NCBI GenBank assembly: GCA_020809705.1
Contig: CP085827.1
Span: 6,510,001-6,574,000, forward strand
Length of the DNA stretch: 64,000 nucleotides
Reading direction: 5' to 3'
DNA from: Calonectria ilicicola
Lineage: Eukaryota > Ascomycota > Sordariomycetes > Hypocreales > Nectriaceae
The notes beneath the pieces are model-generated. The model was not told where the DNA came from. It worked only from the letters and a program-made list of their open reading frames with translations, and made no database searches. The position numbers were made by a program, and so were the translations under genes. Below, piece by piece: positions 1 to 10,404 of the stretch (position 1 is its first letter; each line of letters starts with the position of its first letter).

Positions 1-1301
1 AAGCCTCAATGTACTCAAAGTCACCAACGGCCCAGGCGAGAAGGTATGTGCTCATGACGGGTGTGGTCTCGAAAGAAACGACTTGCCAGCCATCCTTGGA
101 AGGGCGGGTGGCTTTGACGGGCATGTTGCTCAGAGCAACTTGGTCGTTGGGGATCTCAATCTCAAAGTCAAAAGTAGCCTTTAGGTTGGGTTCGTCAAAG
201 CAAGGGAAAGCACGTCGAGCGTCGCAGGCCTCAAACTGGGTGCTGAGCATGTAGTGCCACTCATCATCGCGGGGGACAGAGGCAGCAGGGGTCTCAGCAG
301 GCTTGTACTTGCTACGGTAGAAACCAGCCATGTCGTTGTTCATGATGCCCTCAAAGTCAATGGCGACGGCAGCCTTGGCGGCAACAGGCAGCTCATCAGC
401 AAAGACAATGGTAGCACGCTGGGCCTTCTCATCATAGCTAAATGTTGTCGACTCGTAAGACTTGGCATCGACGGTAACCTTGGCGTGGGAGAGCTTGATT
501 TCGAGAGTGTTGACGATGATTTCCTTGGTAGGCTTAACAATTTCCGAATCGATGCTGTTGGTTAGGAGAGGAGTCAGTATGGAGCAGAACAGGCGTGAGC
601 CAGTGACATATCGTTGGTTACGCACGTGACGGTTCCCTTGTAGGTCCAGGTCTTAAACTCGAGGTCCTTTAGGGACAAGAAGTAGTTGCGGGGCTTAACA
701 TTGTCGGGGAGGACGTCGCGGTCATCCATCTTGGTGTTGCGGGCGAGACGAGCTTGGTGGGAACAGAAACGGCGAGGTATGTAATGAAGGAGGCTGCTGA
801 TAGCCCAGTCGTCAGAATGAGCCAAACGTCAAGCTCCAGGCAGACGAAAAGAAAGGGATGGAGATGAAAAGAGGAAGTGGGTAGAAAGATGAAAAGCAAC
901 GAGAGCGTGACGTGATAAGAGGAGCTGTGAGCTTAGAGGGACGCTGGAGGTAAGCCCCACAACCGCGGGGTCGCGGGGCACACTTCCCAATGGGAAGCTT
1001 CGGTGGAGCTGCACTTCACGCACAGGAGCTACAAAAGCAACGCTAAAACATACCTCCGAGCCCCGACCCGACTTGGTCCTGGTGTGTGACTCCGAGACTT
1101 GACCAATGGCGGCGGCGCATTGCTTCTGACAGAAGACGCAAATGCTCTGACAATAGTGCTGCTGGTGTAATTGTTGGCAACGGCCGGCTTCGACAGGCCT
1201 CCGCGTGCCAGTCCAACGCCAGTCGAGAGACGGCCGATGCTGGTCCACTGGCTCTGCACGAGCTGCCGTATCAGGCCCGTTGACGACAGCGACGACGACA
1301 T
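1..1301 (-). CDS. M1-family zinc aminopeptidase (Ape2/AAP1-like), N-terminal part, cut by window start
   Basis: Aminopeptidase of the puromycin-sensitive/Ape2 type, which removes N-terminal residues from peptides. Three exons are inferred: 1301-1054, 796-626 and 554 to the window edge, with introns 797-1053 (long, so this join is the least certain) and 555-625. The joined protein starts MSSSLSSTGLIRQL, a Ser/Arg-rich stretch that looks like a mitochondrial leader. It then has RDVLPDNVKPRNYFLSLKDL, the usual opening of the M1 N-terminal beta domain, then EGIMNNDMAGFYRSKYKP and TQFEACDARRAFPCFDEPN, both family hallmarks. The catalytic GAMEN and HExxH motifs lie beyond the window. A second in-frame ATG just before DDRDVLP (about 749) would give a leaderless form, so dual localisation is possible but is inference. 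The family call is firm; the first exon is less so. Confidence 0.88.
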
Positions 1302-1681
1302 TTCGGCGACGCTGCCACCCCTTACCGGTCGTAATCAGGGGATTTTTGCTGCTTCTGACGGGTCAATGGGTCCCAAATTGGCTGTTGCTGGGTATTTTTG
1401 TTCGGTCCTTAGCCCACTGGACGCCCCATCCGAGGAACCTTTGTATCGCTGATGGGAAGAAATTTTGTGCCTCTACTAGAATTAACGCTCTAGCCCGCGC
1501 TTCCGCGTCTGGCCGTTGGCAAGCGAGATGACATGACATGGTCCGTGTTTGCTATTCTACGCACTGTATTTGCACTGTACATCATGAGAGAGAGGTGAAG
1601 TGTACCGAGCATTACGACTTCATAATCAACAAGTTTTTCGCATCTCCCAATCAAAGCCACCCATCACAAGATGGCGTAGTT
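1302..1681. other. Intergenic, 5' side of the aminopeptidase gene
   Basis: Probably holds the promoter and 5' leader of the aminopeptidase. The open frames on the plus strand here have no recognisable protein character and overlap the opposite-strand first exon. No RNA or repeat seen. Confidence 0.5.
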
Positions 1682-1772
1682 GGTCTGGTGGTCTAGTGGT
1701 ATGATTCTCGCTTAGGGCAAACCCTACAGCATTGCATGCGAGAGGTCCCGGGTTCAATCCCCGGCCAGACCC
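1682..1772 (+). tRNA. tRNA-Pro(AGG) with intron
   Basis: Acceptor stem 1682-1688 (GGTCTGG) pairs perfectly with 1765-1771 (CCAGACC). The D arm contains GTGGTCTAGTGGTATGA. The anticodon stem CTCGC/GCGAG frames a loop with anticodon AGG at 1714-1716, and the T arm reads CCGGGTTCAATCCCCGG. A 19-nt intron (1718-1736) sits one base 3' of the anticodon, the canonical position for nuclear tRNA introns. A T-rich Pol III terminator follows directly (from about 1775). Decodes proline CCU/CCC/CCA after A34 modification. Confidence 0.96.
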
Positions 1773-1773
1773 T

Positions 1774-1790
1774 GTTTTTCTTTTTTTTAG
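1774..1790 (+). terminator. Pol III T-tract terminator of tRNA-Pro
   Basis: Two T runs (five, then eight) start two bases after the tRNA discriminator base, the standard RNA polymerase III stop signal. Confidence 0.8.
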
Positions 1791-1794
1791 CATG

Positions 1795-1817
1795 CCTACT
1801 ACCTACCTACCTACTTA
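1795..1817. repeat. (CTAC)n microsatellite
   Basis: Tandem CTAC units with one imperfect unit at each end, just downstream of the tRNA terminator. Lies in a gene-free stretch (1791-2220). Confidence 0.8.
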
Positions 1818-2220
1818 CTGATTCTTCTTTGTTTACATGATTCACGCATCCTATCCTGCCTAACTAATCCTTGCTTCAGACAATGAACGTAGTTTCCTTA
1901 TTTTGGAGGGAGTAGTGCATATGAATTTTATTAATTGTTGGATCATAATTCTTTATGCAAAGCGGACGACAAAAATTATCGAAACACCAAGCAAGATTTA
2001 CTCCGACACGACAGCTCCAATATCTAAAGATAGCCTAGGCTAAATATTCTGGCACCGATTGTATAAGAAAATTAGAATAGAAAAGAGCATCCATCCCAAG
2101 TGTCTTAATATTCCCAAAATGTGTTCCCAAATATCATTACATAAATTATTTCTACAACTCCATCCCACCTCATATCAAGAATGGAGGGAACCAAAGATGT
2201 CAGTAATGCACTTGGACCAA

Positions 2221-2809
2221 TTACCAAAGCCAAAGCCAAGCCCCAACCACATAAAAACCACACATTGTGCCAATTATATTCAACATAATGGCATGTGCAG
2301 CCGAACTGTATCCACTCGAGACATCTCCAGTTGAAGAACTTCCAGACGTGCTATCAGTCGAACTATTTCCAGTCGAGGAATTTCCAGCCGAGGAGTTTCC
2401 AGCCGAAGTATTTCCAGCAGTGCCACAGTATGACTCGGTCAAGTTTTTGGTTGCTTTTAGAAAGAGTTAGCAATTGATTTGGAAAGAACATGGGCAGGGA
2501 CTGACTAAGAGCCTCTGGGACAGTGCAAGTCTGTACCACGCACGCCGAGACTTTGCTCTGAAGCGCTTTATTTGAGCACGTGCAAGCTTTGTCGTTCGGT
2601 TGACAAGGAGAGTCTGTCGTCATTGAGTTGGCCAGGCATGTCAGCTGTTCAGAACATTAGCTTCAGAAATGAGATATGAAACATAGAGTAGAAAGAATTA
2701 CAGCGCATTTAGGTAGTTCGGCGAGGAGATCTTCTCGTGAAAGCTCTGCTCTGATTGTCAACGTTGCCACCAGGCAAAGTGCTAGGCTGAGCTTCCATGT
2801 AGCGTGCAT
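2221..2809 (-). CDS. GPI-anchored CFEM-domain protein
   Basis: Small secreted cell-surface protein of the CFEM family; fungal members are linked to haem/iron capture, adhesion or host interaction. Three exons (2809-2702, 2644-2506, 2453-2221), introns 57 and 52 nt, all phases consistent, giving 159 aa. Residues 1-21 form a signal peptide (MHATWKLSLALCLVATLTIRA). The CFEM domain follows with eight cysteines in the expected spacing: LPKC, LTC, DSPC, KACTC, VSAC, VQTC, ESYC. It includes the Asp of PNDKACTC, the residue used for haem iron in characterised CFEM proteins. After it comes a Ser/Gly/Asn repeat of the type AGNSS/TGNSS, then a hydrophobic C-terminus ending WLWLW, typical of a GPI attachment signal. 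Ligand unknown. Confidence 0.92.
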
Positions 2810-4879
2810 GATGAAATTTGATGTCTATAATTTGCGGTTGTTGGATGGCCAAGAATTTGGGAACACACCACATATTTAAAGAAATTAGGATGCAAGGCTG
2901 GATACTATCAACACCAACAGATGGCCAAGCACGGGCAGTAAAACAACGGTGGTCTTATTGCTCCGAGCCTAGCAGTAATTTGTCGTAAATGAAAGCGAAT
3001 GAAAGGGATGATTATCGGCCTTAGCGGTGCAAGTGGTGGTTCCAGGGGTCTCTAACAGCCATCCGCTGTGTCCCCGGTGAGAATTGGATGGCTCGGACCG
3101 TTGGGATCTGCCTCGGCCTCACTAGCTGATAAAAATGGAACGGGTTCATCGGCCATTGTTAGAATTCCCTTGGTCTGAAACAAGGCTACTGGTGGAAAAC
3201 TAAATTATCATCGCCTCTAATGAGAGCACAGACTTATCTTCCAGAGTCCAGAGGAACGGACCTTCTGTGGGCTCAGTGAGCCAGGCACACAGCGCACGTC
3301 GATCATTTTAGTGTCAAAGCCCAGACGCGGCCCAAGCGTCGCATTGGCCACCAGCGCCAGGTTGGATCAACAGGAGTTGATGCCCTCACGAAAACCCCCA
3401 GCTGGTTGTACGACACCAACCGACAGACAAACCTCCACATAGATATAAGATTACCTATCAATCAAATTTTAAGAAATGCATCATGTGATGCAAGTGAGGC
3501 TAGGCATGAGAGAAATGTAGCTTAAGCGTACATTGTTCGTCCACAATACAGATAGAAATTTGAACATGTTAAGATAACATAATTAAAAACATGAATCGAT
3601 AATATCTGGCCTCCCCAGCCCAAATGGTGGGTATTTTTTTCGGTTTCCTTTTACATCCTGTCTACTGTGCAAGAGAGAGGGTGCTAATGACTTACACTCG
3701 ACATTCATGGTTGCATCGCAAGAAGACCCCACTGAAGATCTCGCCAACGCCCTCGATCTTATCTTTCGTATTGAAGGGTGTCTAATGTCTAATATCCCTA
3801 ATATGAGATTCACTGCTCAATAATTCACAGATTTGCAATATCCCCACGACTAAATTAGCATTATGTGAGAATTAGAGAGACATTCGTAGCCAGTCTACTG
3901 CATTTTTTATTTCGCACACTGCTTACCCTATGCCTTCGATTTCGGCAAACAAACTAACGACCCTCTAGAGAGCTGCACCAGTGCTTCCGCGATTCCCGAG
4001 TATCCTCGGGGGCTACCCAAGAATGGAACAACGGCTCAAATAACAAAACGGGTTGGCTTTTTCATGAAAGAGTGAGTGGAGCAGAGCGTGGTGTTACAAT
4101 CTCATCTTCTCACAGCGAACCCCAGTGCACAGCTCAACTGTACATGTGGACTCTAAAAATATATCTTACGCTTACTGCTGAAAATATGTCACAGTCATAA
4201 ATTCAATTAAACACACTTTCTAGATACTGTCGGCAATCCATAGAGCCATTGTTGCTGGCGCTACGATTTAGCTGGAGAGACCCAGCAGGTTCATTTTTCC
4301 GCCCACGAAGCATATGGACCAACCAATACATGGAGTCGTAAACACTCTATGTATATAGTTCTAGTGTCTCTGATAACTATTAATATACGCTGAATTTTAT
4401 ATTACTACTACTGTTTAAGGTCTCGAATAAATAAATCATTTTATGTGATTGAATTTGATGTGTGGATGACGTAATGCATGCCTAGGTGCTGCGCTATGCA
4501 TTATGACATGTGGGAATGTGTGTTGTGTATTGGCAGTATGGCCTATTAATAATAATAGGTTGAGATTTTGGCCTTCAAGCGTTTTTAACCCCCAAAAAAA
4601 GTCATGAACAACTGGGTTTTATGCCTTGTTGACGAACGTCAACAGTCACTAGCTCATACATTAGCGCAACACGCCTGGTCTCACATGGCAACGTGGCAGC
4701 TTTGGTGTCCATAAAACTTGTTGAGGGGCGGATAAAACGGAACTATTTGGCCCGAATTCCGTAATTGAATCCCTTCTCGCACCAGGCTTTGCTTGATTCG
4801 AATTATGTTGGGTCACTAATCAACATCAACACCAACCCACCGACCCAAGTCAGAACTGCACGTTCACGCCGATAGCTAA
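2810..4879. other. Intergenic, 2.1 kb, AT-rich
   Basis: No convincing gene. A short minus-strand ATG frame at 3156-3052 (34 aa, MADEPVPFLSASEAEA..., acidic) could be an orphan first exon, since a weak donor (GTTAGA) lies at its end, but no following exon was found. The frame at 3583-3813 has no protein-like features. The last few hundred bases probably hold the promoter of the 2EXR gene. Confidence 0.4.
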
Positions 4880-6399
4880 ATGGCTCCAACCGCCCAATTT
4901 CACTGCTTCAAAAATTTGCCCTACGACATTAGGCATCAAATATATCTCCTCGCTACACCTCCTCGAATTGTTCGCGTCCATGAGGTTTTCGTAGTTGGGG
5001 ATGAGTGGTATGACTTGGACGATGAACCTTGGGTAGGAAAAGAGGAATTTGCTTTTGGAGAGTTTCAAAGCCAGCTTCTTGAAGGCCCCCTCAAATTCAA
5101 CCTAAGACTTCATCCTGACCTGGTACACTTTGCTCATAACTGGCGTCGCCTGCTCCCGTGGCCTGCTCGCCAATATCGGAAGCAAACCAAATTAGAAGAA
5201 TATGGGTTCACCTCGAACCGCGGTTCCTATGAGCCCTGGAGACCGACATCTGAGACGCCAGAAATTCCAATCGATTGGCTGACAAGTTTTCCAGAACTGG
5301 CTTTCGATTTGGCCCGTGATAGCTATATTTGCAGCGCCTCGGCTATTCCAACTTTTTTGCATGTCTGTACAGAATCTAGGGAGGCGTTGATGTCCTGGGG
5401 ATATCAGCTTACATTTGCCACCCGCTCACATGGACCAAAAGTATGGTTTCACTTTGGTAGGGATCGACTTTACATCCCCAAAACTAATTCGGACTACCAT
5501 CCGACGCGTAATGATGGACACTGGCCGGGAGCAGCTCCTCTAGACATTTATCCCGGAGAAATATTATCTGGTTGTTGTTGGGATATTGGTCAGTTTCTGG
5601 CTCAAGATCTTGGTCGCGTTAAACATCTTATCCTCGGAGCTTCCGCAATTACAATTCATAACCTCTCTGACAAGATTCGAAATATTCTTCCACTTTTTTC
5701 AGATCTTGAAGAACTCTTCTTAGAGGAATGGGACGCAAACGAGTTGATGGAGTGGTTCATAGACGAAGATGTGTCTCACGATGAAGAAATATCCAGAGAA
5801 GAACTCCGGGAAAGTCTAGAGAAAGAAGCATACGACTGCATTGCTGCTGAAGACATCGACCCTGTTGCAGATATTTGCTGGATGAATCCATGGGATACTA
5901 GGCAACTACGTTCCTTGTATCCCCCATACAAGTTTGGCTATTGGCAGTGGAAAAAACGATCCAATGCCGGTTCGTATTTCGAACATATGGCGAGAGGCAT
6001 AGAAAAAAACCTTGCCTCCAAGCCACGGGGGACTAGTCGAAATTTGGATTACAATTGGAAATCCCAAGGGTCAGGCATATACATGTTTGCCCGGAGTCAG
6101 TATCTTTGTGGTTTATGAATGGCCGCCTTGCCTTTTGGAAATATTATGAATGCCTTAGACACAGGTTTTTGCAAAAAGACGAGGTAACATCCTTTACAAT
6201 CGATGTACCCAACCCTTACCCTCCTTTTAGCTTTAATTGGGGAAGGATTGATGAAGCAGGTAGAGGGTGGGTGGAAAATGACGGGCCCACTAATGTGGTT
6301 AGCGAAGGACCTATCTACGAGGGTTTGCTCAATAGTAGAAGCTTTCGATGGTATTTTGAGGGAATGGCTATCTCGGAGCCGAGCATGAGCTTATTATGA
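4880..6399 (+). pseudogene. 2EXR-domain protein, reading frame interrupted near its end
   Basis: Starts MAPTAQFHCFKNLPYDIRHQIY, the opening of the fungal 2EXR family: an F-box-like helix followed by two EXR motifs, seen here as FLHVCTESREALMSWGYQ. These are large families of unknown function, expanded in plant- and insect-associated ascomycetes. The first frame runs 412 aa and stops at 6118. The family-like C-terminus (IPRVRHIHVCPESVSLWFMNGRLAFWKYYE and on) is read in a different frame from about 6037 to the stop at 6397-6399. Exon 1 frame and tail frame differ as expected for a one-base loss around 6030-6055. A short intron ending at the TAG at 6034-6036 is an alternative but has no good branch site and would delete family-like residues. 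Either a recent pseudogene or a sequencing error. Confidence 0.7.
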
Positions 6400-6608
6400 G
6401 GTCTTTGAATAACGTGCATTCATGTTCTAATGAAAAGAAACTAGGTCATAGAAGCCACCTATCAAAATAACGTGCTTCAAGTACATTGGGGATGGAGATC
6501 GTGGCTTAGCTTTGAGAGGGGTACTTGAGTAAGAGAAGGGCCAAACCCTACAAAAAGAAATTCAAAATCGAGGTCTATCTGAAAATTTGTGGTGAAGTAT
6601 TTGGAGAT

Positions 6609-8296
6609 CTATATAGATGTGCCGCGTGGGCGGACCCAAACATTGAATTGTGGATGCACAAACCATGCACAGCGACTGGGCATGGATTTGGAGTCATTCT
6701 CAAAGACAAAATCAAAATTCCGAACGATTTGAGGGATTGTTTTATTCATTTCCATGAGACTGATGTTTTTCCCAATGCAAGTACGTGACCCTGCCCCAAA
6801 CTAATACAAATGTTAGATCAGTCGTTCATGCGATGCAATCTTGATGTACGTACCGGCATCCACATCGTGTCCATCCATCTGGACATTGTGTCCCTTGGCT
6901 CGAGCTAGCGATCTGTCTAAACACATCCGCGTCTGGCCCATAAATGTCCTTGTTGAAATGAACTACCCATGCGTTTGCTCCAACTTCAGTCTGCGTGTTA
7001 TACGTTAGCTCGAGACATGAAGTCGCATTCTGATACTTACTCCTTCTGGGAAGTATGTTCCTGCAAGTTCAACACCACCTTTTGGAACTTCATGTGCCAA
7101 GATTGTCCCTACAGCTGGATGAATGCGCAAGCCCTCTTTAATGACAGCCTGTAGAAACGGCATTTTTTGAGTTTCAGTGAAAGTAGCCGGGTTGGATAAA
7201 CGTCTTTCAGTAGCCATGGTGTCGATCTCAGAACGAAGCCTCTCTAGCTGTTGAGGGTTCTTGTATAGATGGAAAAAGACAGAGCTTAGAGCGATCGCCG
7301 TGGTATCTGATCCTGCAACTACATTGCTGACAGTTACATCTATCATATTAGCCATGCTAACCTTATCTGTAGCTTCTAAATCCAATAGCTTCTTCATAAA
7401 CGTGTCGTACTTCTTCTCGACTGAGGAAGCAGCGACAAGTTTACGGCCCTTCGAGACACGATCGACCGCGTAATTAGCCAAAGGGCCGGCAAGATCTTTA
7501 TTCCCTAAAATAGTATTAAATAGAGCAACAAGAGGATGAAGATCCGGGATTATCCCCATTTCTCCAATATAGTCAGTGAGCTTGTGAATGTTATCACTAG
7601 GTTGTGCGTATCGCCTTCATTTTACATCATATCAAAGCTTTCGTCAAATGTAATCTCACCAATTACATCAAAGGCATAAAATTGCATAAATGTGGGCAGA
7701 GAGAAAAGCCGGTTTTTATCTGCAAACTGGTGTAGCTTTTTTATGCATATCAGCGTCATCCTATCGATAGGGGCCTCGTAGGACACTATTGCTGACATGG
7801 TATACAGAGAGTTGACCTTTTTGCGCCTCTCTTTGTGTACTGCTTGGTCCCTAAGGACAAACATATTTCTCTTTTCTGGGTCGTCTAACATAGTTGGCTG
7901 GTAATAAGCGCTTTTGGGAAACGAGCGGCCTAGTTCATATATAGCCCTTACATCGTCAGGATGACTGAAACTGTAACGATTTGGCCCCATCCGCACGACA
8001 TGACCTACGGAGAACGGTATTAGCTTTTTTATGTTAAAGGGGGAAGGCATCAAATAACCGAATTTTTCATGTAGGCGAACATAGTCCAAGTTTGAATGTC
8101 CTCTTTTGACTAGTCGGTATTCCCACCAGCGCGTAACTCGGGCCAGAAATGGTCCTGGTATCTGTTTTGTTGAAGCGAAAAAAAGCCCTCGGAGCACAGG
8201 AAGTACCCAAACCAAAGCTGATGTGATCCCAAACACGATGGCACCATATACAAATGGCCTTGTTTCAAGGCTCAGTAGTTCACTTGAGAGTTTCAT
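6609..8296 (-). pseudogene. Cytochrome P450 pseudogene (pisatin demethylase-like)
   Basis: Residues from all parts of a microsomal P450 are present: an N-terminal membrane anchor, hinge KQIPGPFLARVTRWWEYR, C-helix region KERRKKVNSLY, I-helix AGSDTTAIAL, K-helix KEGLRIHP (ExxR), and haem loop FGAGSRTCIGKN in the last exon (6800-6609). Two introns are intact (6991-7040 and 6801-6853). The frame is broken at least four times: TAA at 7624-7622 after FDESFDMM; a frame change near 7590 before HKLTDYIGEMG; a lost base near 6911-6916 inside the FRPxRW motif; and TAG at 6907-6905 where Trp is expected. The TGG-to-TAG change is C to T in a CpA context on the other strand, compatible with RIP, but the indels are not. 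Similar to pisatin demethylase-type P450s; substrate unknown. It converges on the 2EXR gene. Confidence 0.88.
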
Positions 8297-10404
8297 CGTG
8301 ACCGTGCGCTGTTTGGACGAGGCTGGATTTCACCCTTGCCTTTGATATACGAAGTATGGAAAAGAAAATGGCGAATGATAGTATTTTAACCTTCGTTGAG
8401 ACTTCAAGAAAAAAGTGCTGTCGATTTTCATGCGGAAGTAATCGTCTTTTATCTGACAGTAGAAGCGGCTGATTTTGCCAAAAAAAAAAAAAAAACATTT
8501 TAGGAGCATCTGCAAGAAAAAGAGAATCGCGCGTTATTCTCCGAGAGGTTTCGTATCCGGTCGAATCAGCCTCCATCAAGCCAGCCAGGGCGAGAATAAT
8601 CGGATTTAATGGATATGGCTAGTGCACGTCTCAAATGCCGGTGTATCCCATAATCTTACCTGCATATAATGCTAGATTGCCTCTGGCTTGTTCCAATCCA
8701 GGGAAATATCCCGAATACACGTTGCCTTACCCTAATACGCGACACATGCAGCGTGTAGCTGGCTGCAGGTGTAGAGATGAAGTTTTTTTTGTCTTAATTT
8801 GATGACAAATTTGATACATCTTGAAGTTTGAACCTATGATTGTCCGTGTGTGAGTCTTGCATTGAACCATATCCCCGATGGAGGGCCCGATCAACTTTTG
8901 TGATGAGTATAAACTCGGCGTGAAGGCTGAAACGCTAAGTATGCAATGTTGATGGAGTGGCTGAAGTTGGGAGAGCTAATTAGGAAAAAATGGCCGCGCA
9001 AAGCGGGGATGAGCCGCAGTGATATAATGACAAGGGAATATAAGTGGAGAGGGCACTTTTTGTCCTTGGTTTGCTGTTCCGGTCCACACCACTGAATCGT
9101 TGAAGTACGCCAAACTTGGCCAGGACGCATTTTATGCACTGTGTTGTGGAATTACGTGTTTGACCACATGACCTGTGCTTTATGTCCTGATCCAGCCATG
9201 AACCTGGAAGCCCAGCGCATTCGAGATATGATCCGGGAATTATACTAGGATGGTCTCTCATAGCCCTTCCTAGAACCTTCCTTGTGCTGTTTGATCAATC
9301 TGCATGACCTGCCGACCTTCTTCAATAATAGATGTAAAATAATCGTCATAGTCTTGATTAGGACCAGGATGAATAACTGTGGGTTATGTTCTATTTTTAT
9401 CACGAGATCAATTTGGAGAACAGTTTTATAGTTCTTCCAGGCTCCCTTTACCTCATTAAGAAACATGCCCCAATGTCTAAAATGTTGTCCGTAAACTGCC
9501 GCAAATAATCTGCGATATTGTTATGTTTGTGCCCTCATAGCAGCTGTTATCCCCACTGGTAATGACGGGCATTGTGGTCGTTGACTTATCTTTTGACCTA
9601 ATGGGCTAATCGACGCAATGGGAAGTGCTGATTCTTACAGATATATCTCCCCAGGTTTGCAATATTACACATTATCCCTTAGGAATATTAAGTCAGGGCA
9701 CCAACCAAGTAGTTACCCAGAGATTAGGCTCAAAATGACCCAAGTCAGTAAATTATTGTTTAGGTATTTGCTTCACCAGGAGTCTTGTAGTCAAGTTTAA
9801 TGCATCTATCCAGAAATACTGCTGCTACGATATCGTGATTCTCACGTCCAACAGGGGCGTGATTATTCCACCCATGCCTGTAGGGTTTAGCGGCGGGGAC
9901 TGATTCTGTCACCGAAATTAAATTCCTTGATTCTTCAGCTTTTGTCTCCTTGGCTGAACTTTCAGTTTTCTGGAACGGATGGGAACATTAAATATACTTG
10001 AAGATTCCGAAGTTCAATGCCAACGGCTCATTTTCTGCTGCATTCCAGCCTTTTTCTCTCTGAAGGCCATACGCCATTAGAGTGATTGCGAACTAAGTTA
10101 ATAGTGGGTTTCGATGAATTTAACGTATTTGCTGAAGACAAGGGCAAATGGGATCATAATATATTATTATCGTGGATTCAACGTTGCAACCTTTTTCTTA
10201 ATCCTTTGTTCTCATCCTAAGCCATCGTGATATTGAAGTTGATGAGTAATTGTGGTCACAAACTCATAACTCGCTGTATCTTGCAAGTCCAAACTATGAT
10301 GTTTGTGTGATGCAACTCCTACGTATAGGAAGAAGGCGGGACAGGACTATTCCAGCTTCCTGTCACCGTGAGTGGCCTATTCCCCTTCTCAATAAGTACA
10401 TGGA
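8297..10404. other. Intergenic, 2.1 kb, AT-rich
   Basis: Upstream of the P450 pseudogene and downstream of the Gag ORF. No coding region was recognised and no pol, integrase or reverse transcriptase motif was found next to the Gag frame. An A16 tract lies at 8480-8495. No clear terminal repeat pair was seen by eye. Confidence 0.5.
8480..8495. repeat. A16 homopolymer
   Basis: Run of 16 A residues upstream of the P450 pseudogene. Confidence 0.9.

Noticed and set aside
3583..3813. Minus-strand 76-codon frame
   Set aside because: No family features, no splice partner, low-complexity AT-rich context.
6525..6788. Plus-strand 87-codon open frame (MSKRRAKPYKKK...)
   Set aside because: Starts at TTG and lies exactly opposite the last exon of the P450 pseudogene, so it is an antisense shadow.
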